From Anaeromassilibacillus senegalensis (GTDB lineage Bacteria; Bacillota; Clostridia; Oscillospirales; Acutalibacteraceae), in NCBI RefSeq assembly GCF_021531715.1, contig NZ_JAFBIT010000001.1, forward strand, positions 806,001 through 870,000: a DNA stretch of 64,000 nt, in the 5' to 3' direction. Each line of letters starts with the position of its first letter. Position 1 is the stretch's first letter. The notes beneath the pieces were generated by a model, which was given only the letters and a program-made list of their open reading frames with translations, was not told where the DNA came from and did no database searches. Shown piece after piece: positions 54,833-62,353 of the stretch. A program made the position numbers and the translations under genes.

Positions 54833-55453
54833 TTATAGACTTCGGCAAAGTCCAACAGCTTTACCTTCTATATGCACATCGTTCATTTCGTTCCGGCGTC
54901 TGATAATAGACGGAAACGCCGGATTTTCCGGACGTAGTTCAATATAATCGGCATGCAAGTATATATGCTTCAAGGTGGCTTCATCTCCGATGCGCACAGC
55001 GGCGATCTCGCCATTTTCTACACTCGGCGTCCTTCTGATCGCAACCACGTCACCGTTCTGAATGCGCGGCATCATGCTGTCGCCTTCACAAACAAGCGTG
55101 AAATCTGCGCGCCAGTCCGCGGGGACTTTATCGTAATCCTCAATATTCTGCTCGGCGAGGATCGGATCACCGCACGCGATAGCGCCGACACGAGGCACCG
55201 TTGCCATTTTGGGAAGCGGCTTAAATCCGGGAGGAATGATCAACTCAGATTCCTTTTCACCAAATAAGATTGACGGCGCTATATTTAAAAGACCGCAGAG
55301 TAACTCTATCTGATCTGGATCCGGTCTATTTGCGTTTTTCTCCCAGTTACTCACCGTTGTATTTGCAACCCCAATTTTTTCAGCAAGTTGCTTTTGCGTC
55401 ATACCCACCGCTTTTCTAGCAGCTTTTATTTTTTCTCCGAAATATACAGCCAC
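54833..55453 (-). CDS. CI/LexA-type phage repressor (HTH + S24 peptidase)
   Basis: 206 residues. N-terminal XRE helix-turn-helix (about 5-60; TQKQLAEKIGVANTTVSNWE) and C-terminal S24 self-cleaving domain: cleavage site region IACGDP (about 92), catalytic Ser in CEGDSMMP (about 122) and Lys in DEATLKHIY (about 160). Keeps lytic genes off; SOS-induced cleavage should release them. Start is GTG 55453, with AAAGGATGG upstream. It faces the Cro-like gene across a shared operator region. Confidence 0.92.
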   Translation of the reverse strand: MAVYFGEKIKAARKAVGMTQKQLAEKIGVANTTVSNWEKNANRPDPDQIELLCGLLNIAPSILFGEKESELIIPPGFKPLPKMATVPRVGAIACGDPILAEQNIEDYDKVPADWRADFTLVCEGDSMMPRIQNGDVVAIRRTPSVENGEIAAVRIGDEATLKHIYLHADYIELRPENPAFPSIIRRRNEMNDVHIEGKAVGLCRSL

Positions 55454-55477
55454 AGTTCGTCACCATCCTTTATCCAT

Positions 55478-55506
55478 AGAATAGCACTTCAGTTTCAATT
55501 TGTAAA
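55478..55506 (-). promoter_or_regulatory. Repressor promoter (PRM-like)
   Basis: Minus-strand TTTACA (55501-55506), 17 bp, TATTCT (55478-55483), 25 bp before the GTG start. The first operator lies just upstream. Confidence 0.65.
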
Positions 55507-55513
55507 GGATAAA

Positions 55514-55602
55514 TTTCAAAAAAATTGAAATTCCTATTCAAAACCGCTTGACATTCCAGTTTTATTGGATTATTATATAGTCGTACTCCAGAATAATTGG
55601 AG
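55514..55602. promoter_or_regulatory. Three 17-bp repressor operators
   Basis: Related palindromes with consensus YTYCAR-N5-YTGRAR: O1 55514-55530 (TTTCAA..TTGAAA), O2 55554-55570 (TTCCAG..TTGGAT), O3 55586-55602 (CTCCAG..TTGGAG). Centre distances are 40 and 32 bp. O2 fills the spacer of the cro promoter and O3 covers its start; O1 borders the repressor promoter. This is a lambda-like switch. Confidence 0.7.
55548..55576 (+). promoter_or_regulatory. Early promoter (PR-like) of the Cro-like gene
   Basis: Perfect TTGACA (55548-55553), 17 bp, TATTAT (55571-55576). The spacer is exactly operator O2. Confidence 0.85.
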
Positions 55603-55619
55603 TTTGGGAGGTGATTCCA

Positions 55620-55853
55620 ATGGAAGTTGGTAATAAGATTTCAAATTATCTGAAATCAAATGGGATTTCTCAGGCATATCTCAGTCGTAAGACCGGAATT
55701 TCCTATTCCAAACTTAGCCTTTGTCTGTCAGGCCGGCGTAAGTTGTCCTTAACAGATTACGAACTGATCTGTGGTGCATTGAACGTTCCAGTAACGAAAT
55801 TCATCCAGCCTCGAATCCCAAATGTGAAAGGAGGCGATAACCGTGAACCTTGA
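55620..55853 (+). CDS. Cro-like XRE DNA-binding protein
   Basis: 77 residues, a single helix-turn-helix (about 8-60; ISQAYLSRKTGISYSKLSLCLSG, seen as SQAYLSRKTGISYSKLSL). Divergent from the CI-type repressor, so the Cro or early regulator of the lytic branch. Start chosen at ATG 55620 with GGGAGG upstream; GTG 55611 would be too close to that site. Confidence 0.82.
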   Translation: MEVGNKISNYLKSNGISQAYLSRKTGISYSKLSLCLSGRRKLSLTDYELICGALNVPVTKFIQPRIPNVKGGDNREP

Positions 55854-55986
55854 AAACATTCCAACGTGTGAATTAGTCGATGAACTCTCAAAACGCGATG
55901 GAGTTGTGCAGAAGATTGCCGAACCGTATCAGGATGTCGATATCTCCGTCAACGGTCCAGCAATCATTCTTGTTGTTACTGATTAA
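55843..55986 (+). CDS. BC1881-like small phage protein
   Basis: 47 residues starting at GTG 55843 with AAAGGAGG 7 nt upstream; overlaps the end of the Cro-like gene in another frame. The pattern TCELVDELSKRDGV and the end NGPAIILVVTD resemble the BC1881 family found in Firmicutes prophage early regions. Function unknown. Confidence 0.6.
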   Translation: MNLENIPTCELVDELSKRDGVVQKIAEPYQDVDISVNGPAIILVVTD

Positions 55987-56189
55987 GCAATACGCCGATA
56001 TGCGTACTGGTTCTTGATGTAAGCGTGAAAATATCGACCGTGCGATGATGCTGACATCAGGCCTCGGTACACATCTTCCGGCACATAGAAGTACATATAT
56101 GTACCACCGCTGCGAAAGCGAATATACAATGTGCCATTTTCATATCCGACACTGCTCAAGTCAGACGATACGACCGGAATCATGTTCAT
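55983..56189 (-). CDS. KTSC-domain protein
   Basis: 68 residues. Matches the KTSC domain: PVVSSDLSSVGYENGTLYI, YFYVPEDVYRGLMSASSHG and YFHAYIKNQYAYRR. KTSC is a small domain often found alone in phages or joined to RNA-related proteins; role unknown. It is the only minus-strand gene among the early plus-strand genes and ends inside the stop of the preceding small gene. Start chosen at ATG 56189 with GGGGGT 7 nt upstream. Confidence 0.75.
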   Translation of the reverse strand: MNMIPVVSSDLSSVGYENGTLYIRFRSGGTYMYFYVPEDVYRGLMSASSHGRYFHAYIKNQYAYRRIA

Positions 56190-56218
56190 AGTGTTCACCC
56201 CCTATGCTATAAGATTTG

Positions 56219-56268
56219 ATCAAGCTTGATTACACCTAAATCATAGCATAGAATTGTCAGAATTTCAA
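56219..56268 (-). promoter_or_regulatory. Promoter and palindrome upstream of the KTSC gene
   Basis: Minus-strand TTGAAA (56263-56268), 17 bp, TATGAT (56240-56245). Just downstream is a perfect 12-bp palindrome, ATCAAGCTTGAT (56219-56230), a possible operator at the transcription start. Confidence 0.55.
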
Positions 56269-56362
56269 CGATTTTGCACGAATATAATAAAATAAATTGT
56301 GCATTTATCACAATATTCTGTGTGGTCGCCCATACTGCAAAATGTAAACATAGATTAAAGAG

Positions 56363-56464
56363 GTGAGTAAAATAGACAGGTTATTGCGAATAATCGCATA
56401 TATCGCCGTAACGATCGCGGTGTATATTTCATTATGTCACTTCTTAGGCATTTCCCCAATGTAA
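56363..56464 (+). CDS. Possible 33-residue membrane peptide (uncertain start)
   Basis: Frame with RLLRIIAYIAVTIAVYISL, a transmembrane-like helix after a basic start, in the 464-bp gap 56190-56653. GTG 56363 lies on the AAAGAGGTGAG ribosome-site-like sequence; the better-spaced codon is ATA 56372, a rare start. Small phage membrane peptides are common, but this could be a chance frame. Between 56465 and 56653 I see no other gene. Confidence 0.3.
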   Translation: MSKIDRLLRIIAYIAVTIAVYISLCHFLGISPM

Positions 56465-56653
56465 GCAAACACCCCGCAGCCCTCCCACACGGCGCTCGTC
56501 AAAACGGCGTGCAGCGCTCAAAAAAGTCATTTGAATACCTCCGAAACCGATAAATCGACTTCCCAAACATTTCGAGATGGCGGGCGTCGGCTGGGAGGGA
56601 TGCGGGAACATCGGACAACCCATCCAAATAAACTGAAATGAGGTGATCCAAAA

Positions 56654-56842
56654 ATGAAGCGAGAGATCTACACGATCCGAAGCATGACACCGGACGGCGT
56701 CGTGCACGACATCGGCACCGTTATCTATGAAGGTAACCAAAAAGTGTACGTTAACAATAAGATGCTGGAATCCGAAGCACAACGTGCGCAGCGTGAAAAA
56801 AAACTCTCCGCGCGCTGCAGATTCGAGGAGGGATATGGATGA
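56654..56842 (+). CDS. Small phage protein of unknown function
   Basis: 62 residues, charged (REIYTIRSMTPDGVVHDIG, then a Lys/Arg/Glu-rich helix ESEAQRAQREKKLSARC). GAGGTGATCC precedes ATG 56654. It overlaps the next start by 4 bp (ATGA). Not recognised. Confidence 0.6.
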   Translation: MKREIYTIRSMTPDGVVHDIGTVIYEGNQKVYVNNKMLESEAQRAQREKKLSARCRFEEGYG

Positions 56843-57051
56843 AACTGACTTACAAATCCCTTGCCCATCAGGCGGGGTGCATCCGAAAAAAGTACAAGCT
56901 GCCGCCCTTCGAGGCTGCATGCTGCGCGCTCTGGCTTTCCGGTGTGCCGGAAGATCGGCTTCTCCCATGTGCCGAGCGTATGACAGAAATCAAAAACAGG
57001 AGGTATCACAAAACATGCTCTACATACTCGCCGGCATCACCGGCATCGTGA
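56839..57051 (+). CDS. Small phage protein of unknown function
   Basis: 70 residues with four to six cysteines and a basic middle (CIRKKYKLPPFEAACCALWLSG). GAGGAGGG precedes ATG 56839. Its last 12 codons lie in another frame under the next gene, so its true role and end are uncertain. Confidence 0.5.
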   Translation: MKLTYKSLAHQAGCIRKKYKLPPFEAACCALWLSGVPEDRLLPCAERMTEIKNRRYHKTCSTYSPASPAS

Positions 57052-57119
57052 TTCTGATCTGCGCGGCGGACGGCATTGTAAATCTGTGGGATTGGCTCGA
57101 GAAGAGCCGGAAAGGATGA
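57015..57119 (+). CDS. 34-residue phage membrane peptide
   Basis: One transmembrane helix (MLYILAGITGIVILICAADG) and a short Trp/Lys cytosolic tail (LWDWLEKSRKG). CAGGAGGT lies 8 nt upstream of ATG 57015, a strong site. It overlaps the previous frame by 37 bp and the next start by 4 bp. Unknown function; the size is like small holin-like or regulatory phage peptides. Confidence 0.6.
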   Translation: MLYILAGITGIVILICAADGIVNLWDWLEKSRKG

Positions 57120-57526
57120 TCGCTATCAAGCAAGCAGAAAAAAAGAGTGCCCAGACGGCGGCAACCGTACTGGACACAAACAAGAGCACCCACTCTTGTA
57201 TTCAGGATACCATCAAACAACTTGAAAGTCAAGCGTTTGATCTTGGTTCCGACTTAAGTATTTGCGATATCCCCATATTAGACGTTGTAAACGTGCTGTA
57301 CAGAGCTCTTGAGTGCATGGAATATGAGACAACTATTCAAAATGGAATGAGTGAAGACACAATAGCACTGGTCTTTTTCCGGCGCGTTCCGGCCTTAATT
57401 TCCATGCTGCGTATCTCGCTGCACGAGCTTGAAACGGTACCGGAAGAAATCAAGCGCTATGAAGAACGTGCATTCGGCATATCAAAAGCCCTGCGCGATT
57501 TACAAACTGAAATTACAAATCCATAA
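57116..57526 (+). CDS. Phage protein of unknown function
   Basis: 136 residues, soluble, helical, acidic (IQDTIKQLESQAFDLGSDL, LYRALECMEYETTIQNGMS, ISLHELETVPEEIKRYEE). Start at ATG 57116 overlapping the previous stop (ATGA). Not recognised. Confidence 0.6.
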   Translation: MIAIKQAEKKSAQTAATVLDTNKSTHSCIQDTIKQLESQAFDLGSDLSICDIPILDVVNVLYRALECMEYETTIQNGMSEDTIALVFFRRVPALISMLRISLHELETVPEEIKRYEERAFGISKALRDLQTEITNP

Positions 57527-57543
57527 AATAGGAGGCAAACAGT

Positions 57544-57750
57544 ATGTTAAAAGATTTATTCCGTGAAATGTATATTCAGGATATTCGCGAAAACGGGTAC
57601 GAGCCCACCGCAGAAGCGATGCCGCTTATCGACATCGCAGCAGAGCTGGCTGCCGAAGCGTTCACGATGGGGCAGTTCGCGACGAATATCGAAATTGAAG
57701 AAGGAAGACAGATCGAAATAGTGAAAGAAGGGAGACAATCCAATGATTGA
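57544..57750 (+). CDS. Small acidic phage protein
   Basis: 68 residues, helical and acidic (MLKDLFREMYIQDIRENGYE, IDIAAELAAEAFTMGQF). ATAGGAGG precedes ATG 57544. Overlaps the next start by 8 bp. Not recognised. Confidence 0.6.
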   Translation: MLKDLFREMYIQDIRENGYEPTAEAMPLIDIAAELAAEAFTMGQFATNIEIEEGRQIEIVKEGRQSND

Positions 57751-58255
57751 GATCAGAATATCCAACACCAGCCCGCTCAGCGCGCTGGGCGAGCTGGTCG
57801 CCTTGGCGGCGTATCAGCTCGGAAACGATGAGGTGCGTGCATCGGCAGACAAGCTGCTCGATGCGGACAAGCGCCCGGGAGAAAAGGGATTTCCGGTTGA
57901 GCAGAGCCTGCCGAAGCCCCAGACGCCGGCACAGGCTCCGGCAGCAACGGGACCCGTGCCACCCCCGCCGCCTGTTCCGTCCGTGACTGCGCCGCCGCGC
58001 CCCGCAACGCCAATGATGCCCACGCCGGTCATGCCCGCGCCCCCTGCGGCACAGCCCGCGATCCCCGTTACGGCAGCGCCGCAGTACACGTATGAGCAGT
58101 TGCAGCTCGCCGGGCAGTATCTGCTTGATGCCGGAAATCTTCCGGAGCTGCAGGGACTTTTGCAGAAATACGGTATCAGCCGTCTGCCCGAGCTTCCGCG
58201 CGAAAAGTACGGCGCGTACGCAACCGATCTCCGGGCGCTGGGGGCGAGAATATGA
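57743..58255 (+). CDS. Phage protein with Pro-rich linker
   Basis: 170 residues: an N-terminal helical part (1-45, SALGELVALAAYQLGND), a long Pro/Ala/Thr linker (about 58-110) and a C-terminal helical part (about 115-170; LQLAGQYLLDAGNLPELQGL). Linker-joined two-domain phage protein just upstream of the replication and recombination genes; function unknown. Possibly a partner of single-strand-binding or recombination proteins (inference). Confidence 0.6.
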   Translation: MIEIRISNTSPLSALGELVALAAYQLGNDEVRASADKLLDADKRPGEKGFPVEQSLPKPQTPAQAPAATGPVPPPPPVPSVTAPPRPATPMMPTPVMPAPPAAQPAIPVTAAPQYTYEQLQLAGQYLLDAGNLPELQGLLQKYGISRLPELPREKYGAYATDLRALGARI

Positions 58256-58473
58256 AAGCGCCAGAGCCTTTTATCCTGCGGGTTCCCAAAATAGATGCAT
58301 GCGACAGCGGTGTTATCCGCGTTTCTCCGGAATGCTATTTGCATCTATTGGAACTCAAGCGCCGAACCGGACTGCCGATCGGGCGCATCGCTGAACAGTG
58401 CATCGATTTCGCCATGCATCGTGAAATTCGCATCGAGGAGGAGCCGTATGCCGACACCCGAAGTACACGCTAA
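58252..58473 (+). CDS. Small phage protein, possibly ribbon-helix-helix
   Basis: 73 residues. SPECYLHLLELKRRTGLPIG followed by RIAEQCIDFAM has the pattern of a ribbon-helix-helix DNA-binding protein. ATGA overlap with the previous gene and 26-bp overlap with DUF2800. Confidence 0.5.
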   Translation: MKAPEPFILRVPKIDACDSGVIRVSPECYLHLLELKRRTGLPIGRIAEQCIDFAMHREIRIEEEPYADTRSTR

Positions 58474-59617
58474 GCTGTCCGCCTCTTCGGCGCACCGCTG
58501 GCTGAACTGCCCTGGCTCCGTGCGCCTGACCGCCGATCTGCCCGACAAAACGAGCGAATACGCCGAAGCCGGTCGCGTCGCACACGCCCTCGCGGAGCTG
58601 CGGCTTTCAAAGTATTTCACGCCCGGCGTCGGTCAGAAAGCCTTTGAGCAGCGTTTGCAGGAAATACGGTCCAACCCGCATTACGCGCCGGAGATGGAGC
58701 ATTTCGTCGGAGAGTACGTGGAGTACGTGCAGGAGCTCGCGCTCTCGTTCCCCTCTCCGCCGTACGTTTCCGTCGAGCGCCGCGTCGACTTCTCGGCTTT
58801 TGTGCCCGAAGGCTTCGGCACGACAGACTGTGTTATGATCCACGGCAAAGAACTGTACATAACCGATTTCAAATACGGGCAGGGCGTCGAGGTGGAAGCA
58901 CAAGATAACCCGCAGCTCATGCTATACGCCGTCGGCGCGCTGCTCGCGTGCAGCCTCAACTATGACATTGCACGCGTACACATGACAATCGTGCAGCCGC
59001 GCGCGGGCGGCATAAAGGAAGCGGAGATCGACGCCGCTGCCCTGCTGGACTGGGCGGAGCATACCGTGCGCCCGAAGGCAAAGCTCGCCTTTGACGGCAC
59101 GGACGAGCTGCACAGCGGCGACTGGTACCGATTCTGCAAGGCAAAAGCCACCTGCCGCATACGGATGCAGGAGGCGGTCAGCGCGGTCGAGGATTTCGGA
59201 CGCCGCGCCCCCGACCTGCTTTCGGATGCGGAGCTCGGGCAGCTCCTGCACCGCCTCGAGCCGCTCGTCCGTTACGCAGAAGCCGTTCGGACGTACGCGC
59301 AGGACAAGCTGATGACCGGCGCTGCGATTCCCGGCTGAAAGCTTGTGGAGGGATGCAGCACGCGCGCCTGGGCGGATCAGGCGGCAGCCTTTGAAGCCCT
59401 GCGCGCCGCCGGTGTCGATGAAGCGCTGCTCTATGAGCGCAAGCCGCTGACCGCGCCGGCTTTCGAAAAGGTCATCGGCAAAAAAGAGTTCAATCGGCTG
59501 ACGGAAGGCCTCGTCGAACGCAGGCCCGGTAAACCGACGCTCGCGCCCGCCGAGGATGCCCGTGACGCCTATAACCCCGCTCCAACCGCGGCGGAGGATT
59601 TCAAAACTTCAAACTAA
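58448..59617 (+). pseudogene. DUF2800 (RecB-like nuclease) gene interrupted by an in-frame TGA
   Basis: The frame from ATG 58448 to TGA 59336-59338 gives 296 residues of DUF2800: SASSAHRWLNCPGS (about 8-21), RVAHALAELRL, and a PD-(D/E)xK-like core with GTTDCVMI..ELYITDFKYGQG (about 125-145). The same frame goes on to 59617 with the conserved DUF2800 C-terminus (RKPLTAPAFEKVIGKKEF, then GKPTLAPAEDA). At the stop, ...AIPG-stop-KLVEG... replaces the usual Gly-Trp-Lys, so TGG has become TGA. Either a recent nonsense mutation or a sequence error; a separate downstream start (GTG 59345) has only a poor ribosome site. Confidence 0.75.
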
Positions 59618-59635
59618 TTTAAAGGAGAAAACACC

Positions 59636-60304
59636 ATGGCAAACAACAATCCCGCACACATCGTTCTGACCGACGTCCGTCTTTCCTACACGCATCTCAC
59701 GGAACCCTACGCTTCTCAGCCGGGGCAGGATCCAAAATACAGCGCGACGATCCTCGTGCCGAAGTCGAGCAACCAGAAGGCGAAAATCGACGCTGCCGTT
59801 GCCGCTGCCGCACAGCGCGCGCGGGAAAGATTCGGACAGTCCTTTCCGCCGCAGCCCAAGGTGAGCGTGCATGACGGCGACGGCGTGCGCCCCTCGGACG
59901 GCAGACCCTTCGGCGAGGAATGCCGCGGGTGCTGGGTCTTCACGGCGAGCAACAAGAATCGTCCGAATGTGGTCGATCTGGCGCTGCAGCCGATTCTGGA
60001 CGCGACGGAGATTTACAGTGGCATGTATGCAAACGTCGGCGTGACCTTCTTCGGCTACAACGCGCCGCAGAACAAGGGTATCGGTGTCGCACTCGACAAC
60101 GTGCAGAAGACGCGCGACGGAGAGCCGCTCGGCGGCGTTCGCGCTTCCGCTGCCGACGACTTCGCGGATGTCGCTGCCGCACCCGCCTATCCGGAGCCGT
60201 ACGCCGCGCCCGCTTATCCCGCTTATCCGCAGAACGCTTACCCGGCGCCGCAGGGTTACGGGAACGATCCGTATGCCGCGTATCCGGCATATCCGCAGCC
60301 GTAA
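59636..60304 (+). CDS. DUF2815 single-stranded-DNA-binding-like protein
   Basis: 222 residues. N-terminal OB-fold-like domain (HIVLTDVRLSYTHLTEPY, KYSATILVPK, GMYANVGVTFFGYN, KGIGVALDNVQK) of the DUF2815 family, related to T7 gp2.5-like binding proteins, and a C-terminal tail rich in Ala/Tyr/Pro (about 178-222; repeated YPAYPQ) in place of the usual acidic tail. Works with the recombination nuclease and polymerase on each side. AAAGGAG precedes ATG 59636. Confidence 0.83.
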   Translation: MANNNPAHIVLTDVRLSYTHLTEPYASQPGQDPKYSATILVPKSSNQKAKIDAAVAAAAQRARERFGQSFPPQPKVSVHDGDGVRPSDGRPFGEECRGCWVFTASNKNRPNVVDLALQPILDATEIYSGMYANVGVTFFGYNAPQNKGIGVALDNVQKTRDGEPLGGVRASAADDFADVAAAPAYPEPYAAPAYPAYPQNAYPAPQGYGNDPYAAYPAYPQP

Positions 60305-60354
60305 TCTGACCCGCGGAGCCCGCGAGGGTCCCGCTTTATTTTATCGGTGATTCC

Positions 60355-62349
60355 ATGAAGCATTTAAGTATTGATCTTGAAACCTTCAGCAGCGTGCCGA
60401 TTCAAAAAGCCGGGCTGTATAAATATGTGCAGTCACCGGATTTTGAGATTTTGCTGTTTGCCTATTCCTTTGACGGTGCACCGGCGACCGTGGTCGATTT
60501 CACCGCGGGTGAACGGCTCCCCGCTGATGTGCTGCGCGCGCTAAGGGATTCCACCTGCATCAAGCACGCCTATAACGCGGCGTTCGAGTGGTATTGTCTC
60601 GAACAGGCCGGCTATTTATCCGGATTATCCAGACGGGACGCGCTCGCGCAATGGCGGGACACCATGCTGCACGCCCTCTATTGCGGCTTTCCGGGCAGTC
60701 TGGAGGCAGTCGGAAGCGCCCTCGGGCTGCCGGAAGACAAGCGCAAGCTCACAACCGGGCGCACGCTGATTCGCACCTTCTGCGTACCGCGTACCCCAAC
60801 CGTGCGGGATCCCCGCACACGCATACGCCCGCAAGATGAGCCGGAAAAATGGGCGCTGTTCAAAGCGTATAACCGACAGGACGTCGCCACCGAAATGGAA
60901 ATTGAGCGTCGTCTCTCGCCCTGGGCGGTACCGGAGCCGGTGCAGGCGCAATGGATCACGGATCAGATCATCAACGCGCGCGGCGTACGGCTGGATCTCG
61001 AGCTGGTCTGCGGCGCTCGCGAATGCAATGCACGCGCCACGCAGCAGCTAACGGCGGAAGCCGCCAAAATATCCGGGCTTTCAAATCCCAACAGCGTCGC
61101 GCAGCTCGTCGAATGGCTGCAGGCAGAGACCGGAGAAGAGCTCTCCGACCTGCGCAAGGACACGGTTGCCGACCTTCTGGGCGCGGAGTTATCGAGCGAT
61201 AAGGCGCGCCGTATGCTGGAGATCCGGCAGGAGCTCGGCAAGACGAGCGTCAAGAAATATGCGGCGATGGATACCGCCGTCTGCGCGGACGGACGCGTGC
61301 GGGGGCTTTTGCAGTTCTATGGCGCCAACCGCACCGGTCGCTGGGCGGGGCGCATCATCCAGCCGCAGAATCTGCCGCGCACCTATCTGCACGGTGCCGA
61401 GCTGGATCGTGCAAGGACTTGGGTGCAGGCACGGAAAACCGACCACATCTCCCTGCTCTGCGGTGCGGTGCCGGATGTACTTTCTCAGCTCGTCCGCACG
61501 GCGCTGATTGCCTCCGAGGGCTGCAAATTCGTGGATGCCGATTTCTCCGCGATTGAGGCGCGTGTCATCGCGTGGCTCGCGGGCGAAGAATGGGTGCTGG
61601 AGGTTTTTCGCACACACGGCAAAATCTACGAAGCGCAGGCGTCGCAGATGTTCGGCGTGCCGATGGAGAGCATCGTAAAGGGGCGCCCGGAATATGCGCT
61701 GCGGCAGCGCGGAAAGGTTGCGACGCTCACTCTCGGCTATCAGGGTGGCGTAGGCTCGCTCGTCTCGATGGGCGCGCTGCGCATGGGCATTCCGGAGGAA
61801 GATCTGCCGGATATTGTGCGCCGCTGGCGGGAAGCGAACCGCCGGATCGTAGACCTTTGGTATGGCGTGGAAATCGCCGCGCTGGACACCATAAAAACCG
61901 GGCGCGAAAACACGGTGCTCGGGATTCGGTTCTCGCTGACCGGAAACCGGGACTGCAGCTTTCTGACCGTCACCCTGCCGAGCGGAAGAGCCCTGTTTTA
62001 CGCGCAGCCCTTCATCGGCACAAACCGATTCGGGCGCGAAGCCCTGCAATATTGGGGGCCGGGTAAGACCTCGAAGAAATGGGAGCCGCTCGAAACGTAC
62101 GGTGGCAAGCTGACGGAAAATATCGTGCAGGCGATCGCACGGGACTGTCTGGCGGAGAAAATCGAGCGTCTCGAAGCCGCCGGATACCCTGTCGTTTTCC
62201 ACGTGCATGACGAGGTTGTGATCGACTGCCCGCATGACCGGGCCGATCTCGACGCCGTGTGCAAAATGCTCAGTGAGCCGATCCCATGGGCGCCGGGACT
62301 GCCGCTCGCCGCGGACGGCTGGGTCGGCGATTACTACACAAAGGATTGA
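60355..62349 (+). CDS. Phage family A DNA polymerase
   Basis: 664 residues. 3'-5' exonuclease domain (about 1-190; Exo I IDLETFSS at 6-13 and Exo II HAYNAAFEW) and polymerase domain: motif A DADFSAIEARVIAWL (about 390), motif B RQRGKVATLTLGYQGG (about 440), motif C FHVHDEVVID (about 620). No 5'-nuclease, as usual for phage polymerases. Replicates the phage genome with VapE and DUF2815. Confidence 0.93.
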   Translation: MKHLSIDLETFSSVPIQKAGLYKYVQSPDFEILLFAYSFDGAPATVVDFTAGERLPADVLRALRDSTCIKHAYNAAFEWYCLEQAGYLSGLSRRDALAQWRDTMLHALYCGFPGSLEAVGSALGLPEDKRKLTTGRTLIRTFCVPRTPTVRDPRTRIRPQDEPEKWALFKAYNRQDVATEMEIERRLSPWAVPEPVQAQWITDQIINARGVRLDLELVCGARECNARATQQLTAEAAKISGLSNPNSVAQLVEWLQAETGEELSDLRKDTVADLLGAELSSDKARRMLEIRQELGKTSVKKYAAMDTAVCADGRVRGLLQFYGANRTGRWAGRIIQPQNLPRTYLHGAELDRARTWVQARKTDHISLLCGAVPDVLSQLVRTALIASEGCKFVDADFSAIEARVIAWLAGEEWVLEVFRTHGKIYEAQASQMFGVPMESIVKGRPEYALRQRGKVATLTLGYQGGVGSLVSMGALRMGIPEEDLPDIVRRWREANRRIVDLWYGVEIAALDTIKTGRENTVLGIRFSLTGNRDCSFLTVTLPSGRALFYAQPFIGTNRFGREALQYWGPGKTSKKWEPLETYGGKLTENIVQAIARDCLAEKIERLEAAGYPVVFHVHDEVVIDCPHDRADLDAVCKMLSEPIPWAPGLPLAADGWVGDYYTKD

Positions 62350-62353
62350 TTTC

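Noticed and set aside
56444-56968. 174-codon minus-strand frame in the prophage early region
   Set aside because: Lies over two plus-strand genes with good ribosome sites; no ribosome site of its own and no recognisable fold.
59345-59617. Independent 90-residue gene after DUF2800
   Set aside because: It is in the same frame as DUF2800 and carries the family's C-terminal motifs, so it is the tail of the broken gene.
58448-59617. TGA read as tryptophan in the phage
   Set aside because: DUF2800 is the only gene with such a TGA; the polymerase and VapE use TGG throughout and neighbouring genes stop at TGA.
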